A program made the translations under genes and the position numbers. Positions 61,532 through 64,000 of a DNA stretch of 64,000 nucleotides are shown piece by piece. Each line of letters starts with the position of its first letter. The first letter of the stretch is position 1. The notes beneath the pieces were generated by a model that was not told where the DNA came from, did no database searches, and saw only the letters and a list, made by a program, of their open reading frames with translations. The stretch is from assembly GCF_000834655.1 (NCBI RefSeq), contig NZ_JXQQ01000028.1:124001-188000 (forward strand), given 5' to 3'. This DNA is from Variovorax paradoxus (GTDB taxonomy: Bacteria; Pseudomonadota; Gammaproteobacteria; Burkholderiales; Burkholderiaceae_C).

Positions 61532-63412
61532 TCAGACGATCCCGCGCCCGCCCATGCGCACCGGCCACCGGGCGACCGTGCCGCGCTGCATCGATTCGAG
61601 CGTCGTCTGCGTGAACACGTTGATGCTCACGTGCCGCGCGAGGTAGTGCTCCAGCACCACGCCCAGCAGGTACGGGCTCGTGCCCGAGAAGCCTTCCTCG
61701 TCCACGCTCAGGGTGCATTGCACGCCTCGCCCGTAGATCAACGGACCCGGTCCCGGCAGGCGCCGCGTCACCGGCTCGATGCGCGAGCCCACGAGGCTGT
61801 CGATCTGCCGGCGCAGCACGTCGCTGTCGGCCGAGACGAACAGCCGCAACATGTCGCGCAGCGCCTGCGCGCCCTCGCGATGCGGCATGTCGGCCAGCGG
61901 CAGGTGGTTGAAGCCCAGCTGGCGAATCAGCCGCCATGCGATCTCGCGCTGCGCGAACGGCGACTTCGGCGTGCTCGGCGGGCGGATCAGGCCCACCGCC
62001 GAAACCGGGATCGAGTCGGACACCGCGAGATCGGAATGCCCGTTGCGCGGCACCAGGCACGGCAGGTCGCGGTTCGTGAGCATCGCCTTCACCGACAGGT
62101 AGCGAAGGCTCTCCGGATACGGCGCCTCGTGCTGGTCGACCAGCGAAAGAAACACCTCGGTGCCGATGTACGGCGTGCGCGTGCCGTACTTGCGCGCCGT
62201 GTCGGACACGAGCCGCGGCTCGCGGCGCACCGAGAAGTAGCGCCCGTAGTTGCCCTCGTCTTCATTGAGCGTCTGGTAGAGCGGGCGGAATTCCATCTCG
62301 GCCGTGGTCTGCGCCTGCTGGCCCGCGATGCGCTGGACCGAATAGACCTCGAAGTCGAGCGGGCGCGAGCGGTCGGGCACCAGGTGGAACTCGGGCTGCG
62401 CCGCATTGAGCTCGACTCGATCGGTGCGCCGCTCGAAGAGGTTGACCACCGGCGTGCTGAAAAGCGCGAACTGCCCGGCATCGACCAGCGCCCCCAGCGA
62501 CCCCGGCGGCTTGTTCAGCAGTACGACGATCTCGACCTCCTTGCCCTGCGCCCGCGCGAGGCCCGGTGCCAGCTGGGTCAGCGTGAAGAAGTAGAAGCGC
62601 TCGGGACAGGCGAAGTACTCGTGCAGCAGGTTGTGTCCATGAAATGTGTTCCACGCCAGCGGAAGAAGCCCCTGCCCCGGCGCGAGCCCTTCGTGCACCA
62701 GCGCCCCGTCGATCACCACGTGCGGCCGCTCCATCAGCTTGCCCGGCTCGCCGACGAAGGTGGCGACCGCCGAGGTGTGCAGCAGCTCGAAAAGATGCGA
62801 GGCCACGTGCTCGTTGCCGCGCAGGTAGATGGGCAGCCGGTCGAGCCCGACCAGCGCACCGAAGCCCATTTCGCCCACGGTGCGCAGCCGCACGCGCAGC
62901 GCGCCCGTCACCTGCACATGCGGCGGCAGGTAGCGCTCCAGCGCGGGAATGTCGGGCGGCGCGCCGGTGAGCTTCGCTTCGGCGATCTCGATGGGCCACA
63001 GCGTCACGTCCTGGCTGGAGCGGAACTCGCACGGCGTTTCCTCGCCCGCCGGCACGCGCGCATGGAAGGCCGTGCCGCGCGGCACCGCGAAGCCGCGTGT
63101 GAAGTCGCCCTCCTTCACGCTCGGGTGCAGTTGCGCCACCGCCATCGAGGGCGTGGGGCTCAGGTAGTTGGGGTACAGCACTTCGAGCAGCCGTTGCGTG
63201 AAGCGCGGGAATTCGGCATCCAGCTTGATCTGCATGCGCGCCGAGAGAAAGCTGAACGACTCGATAAGGCGCTCCACGTACGGGTCGGCCACCTCGATGC
63301 CGTGCATGCCCAGGCGCCGCGCGATCTTCGGGTGCGAAGCGGCGAACTCGCTCGCGGCTTCGCGCATGTAGACGAGCTCCTTGTTGTAGTAGTCGAGAAG
63401 TTGCGGGTCCAT
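61532..63412 (-). CDS. tssF: type VI secretion baseplate subunit TssF
   Basis: A 626-residue TssF/VasA/ImpG protein, full length for the family. The N-terminus LLDYYNKELVYMREAASEFA and the following PKIARRLGMHG are diagnostic; CPERFYFF and the C-terminal GRGVQCTLSVDEEGF are also typical. TssF builds the T6SS baseplate wedge with TssE, TssG and TssK. It lies 52 bases downstream of tssE. tssG, normally next, is absent: the following gene is an unrelated convergent tetR. Confidence 0.93.
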   Translation of the reverse strand: MDPQLLDYYNKELVYMREAASEFAASHPKIARRLGMHGIEVADPYVERLIESFSFLSARMQIKLDAEFPRFTQRLLEVLYPNYLSPTPSMAVAQLHPSVKEGDFTRGFAVPRGTAFHARVPAGEETPCEFRSSQDVTLWPIEIAEAKLTGAPPDIPALERYLPPHVQVTGALRVRLRTVGEMGFGALVGLDRLPIYLRGNEHVASHLFELLHTSAVATFVGEPGKLMERPHVVIDGALVHEGLAPGQGLLPLAWNTFHGHNLLHEYFACPERFYFFTLTQLAPGLARAQGKEVEIVVLLNKPPGSLGALVDAGQFALFSTPVVNLFERRTDRVELNAAQPEFHLVPDRSRPLDFEVYSVQRIAGQQAQTTAEMEFRPLYQTLNEDEGNYGRYFSVRREPRLVSDTARKYGTRTPYIGTEVFLSLVDQHEAPYPESLRYLSVKAMLTNRDLPCLVPRNGHSDLAVSDSIPVSAVGLIRPPSTPKSPFAQREIAWRLIRQLGFNHLPLADMPHREGAQALRDMLRLFVSADSDVLRRQIDSLVGSRIEPVTRRLPGPGPLIYGRGVQCTLSVDEEGFSGTSPYLLGVVLEHYLARHVSINVFTQTTLESMQRGTVARWPVRMGGRGIV

Positions 63413-63464
63413 GGCGATGTTTTTCCCTGAATGAAGTCTTGAAGTCTTGTCGTGGTGATGAAGA

Positions 63465-64000
63465 TCAGCGCGCGGAAGAAATCACGCGCATGCGGTTGGT
63501 TTCGAGGTCGACCGCGCTCTGCACGGTGAAGGCCAGCGGGTACGGGCTCAGGTGGATCAGCGCGCGGATCTCGAACATCAGCACGTTGTATTCACCGGCC
63601 GCGCCGCCCTCCTTCATGAGCGGCACCACCGTCACCGTCTCGGGCATCAGCCGCGGCTCGAAGTCCTGGATAGCGCGGCGGATGATGCGTTCGATGTCCG
63701 CCCACTTGCGCTCCGAGAGGTAGCTGCCCGCCAGCGGCGGCACGCCGAAGTTGATCGTGGAGGACGCCGCATCGGCATGGCGCGCGCGGTCGATCAGGTC
63801 TTCGGCATTGGTCGTGTTGAGCAGGTAGGCCAGGTCGCGCTGCACGATGTTGCGCATCTGCGCGGGCGTTACCGCGTACTCGGCGGGCAGTTCGCTCTCG
63901 CGGCTCGGAGCTTCGTCGCGCAGGCGGTCGAACAGCGTGGGCAGCAACTGCGCGTTGGGATGCAAGGTCGAGGCATCGGCCGGGCGGAGCGCACGGGCGC
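63465..64000 (-). CDS. tssE: type VI secretion baseplate subunit TssE (partial, runs off the window)
   Basis: A gp25-like T6SS baseplate protein. The frame stays open to the right edge of the window. A TTG at 63965 could be a start, but the upstream in-frame residues (RPADAST before LHPNAQLLPTLFDRL) look like a normal TssE N-terminus, so the true start is probably just outside. Visible are LPTLFDRLRDEAP, the VQRDLAYLLNTTN region, and INFGVPPLAGSY before the conserved acidic I-x-x-x-I-x-x-x-I-x-x-F-E-P-R. It precedes tssF on the minus strand. Confidence 0.88.
   Translation of the reverse strand, partial: ARALRPADASTLHPNAQLLPTLFDRLRDEAPSRESELPAEYAVTPAQMRNIVQRDLAYLLNTTNAEDLIDRARHADAASSTINFGVPPLAGSYLSERKWADIERIIRRAIQDFEPRLMPETVTVVPLMKEGGAAGEYNVLMFEIRALIHLSPYPLAFTVQSAVDLETNRMRVISSAR

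Overview
The window looks like chromosomal DNA of a GC-rich betaproteobacterium of the Burkholderiales, most likely Comamonadaceae and Variovorax-like. The reasons are the very GC-rich codon use, six Bug-type tripartite-tricarboxylate receptors, a Bordetella/Burkholderia-type trimeric porin, many LysR regulators beside small catabolic operons, and an imuA-imuB-dnaE2 mutagenesis cassette. No rRNA, tRNA, CRISPR, prophage or insertion sequence was recognised. Genes are densely packed, often with 4-base ATGA stop/start overlaps. Nearly every gene has an equally long open frame opposite it, which I treated as a GC artefact.

Layout, left to right. 255-3131: a MarR regulator, a quinone-oxidoreductase-like enzyme with its TetR repressor and matching operators, and a CBS-domain protein. 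3177-8036: a 2-oxoacid:ferredoxin oxidoreductase (KorA/KorB) and a GltD-like flavoprotein carrying its own two [4Fe-4S] clusters. 8323-10113: a lipoprotein carboxylesterase. 10162-23055: three neighbouring catabolic operons, each with a Bug receptor and a LysR regulator. The first has a PDC-lactonase-like amidohydrolase and an SDR. The second has two SDRs and a CMD-family protein. The third has a class III CoA-transferase and an HMG-CoA-lyase-like enzyme. 23229-27287: a periplasmic molybdenum hydroxylase whose cytochrome c gene is broken by a CG-dinucleotide frameshift. 27325-32978: a small unknown protein, a Crp/Fnr regulator, a DUF6351 lipoprotein, a LysR regulator and an SGNH hydrolase.

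32989-41019 is SOS territory. imuA, imuB, dnaE2 and a PD-(D/E)XK-like gene lie downstream of a LexA box. A second, orphan LexA box at 32989-33008 precedes a short structured transcript that ends in a textbook intrinsic terminator. 41098-43221 holds an amino-acid-type binding protein and an exported aldo/keto reductase. 43208-53498 is a catabolic island: FAD oxidoreductase, IclR regulator, two-subunit aconitase X, IlvD/Edd dehydratase, porin and three Bug receptors, with a shared putative IclR site before iclR and the porin. 53511-61510 has an alpha/beta hydrolase, cytochrome b561, a family 2 glycosyltransferase, a DODA-type dioxygenase with LysR, an ABC exporter, and a VOC protein with a divergent TetR. 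61532-64000 is the end of a type VI secretion cluster (tssF, partial tssE).

The best candidates for something undescribed are the orphan LexA-controlled short transcript, the aconitase X/IlvD/FAD operon (no pyrroline-carboxylate reductase is present), and the nuclease-like fourth gene of the SOS mutagenesis cassette.
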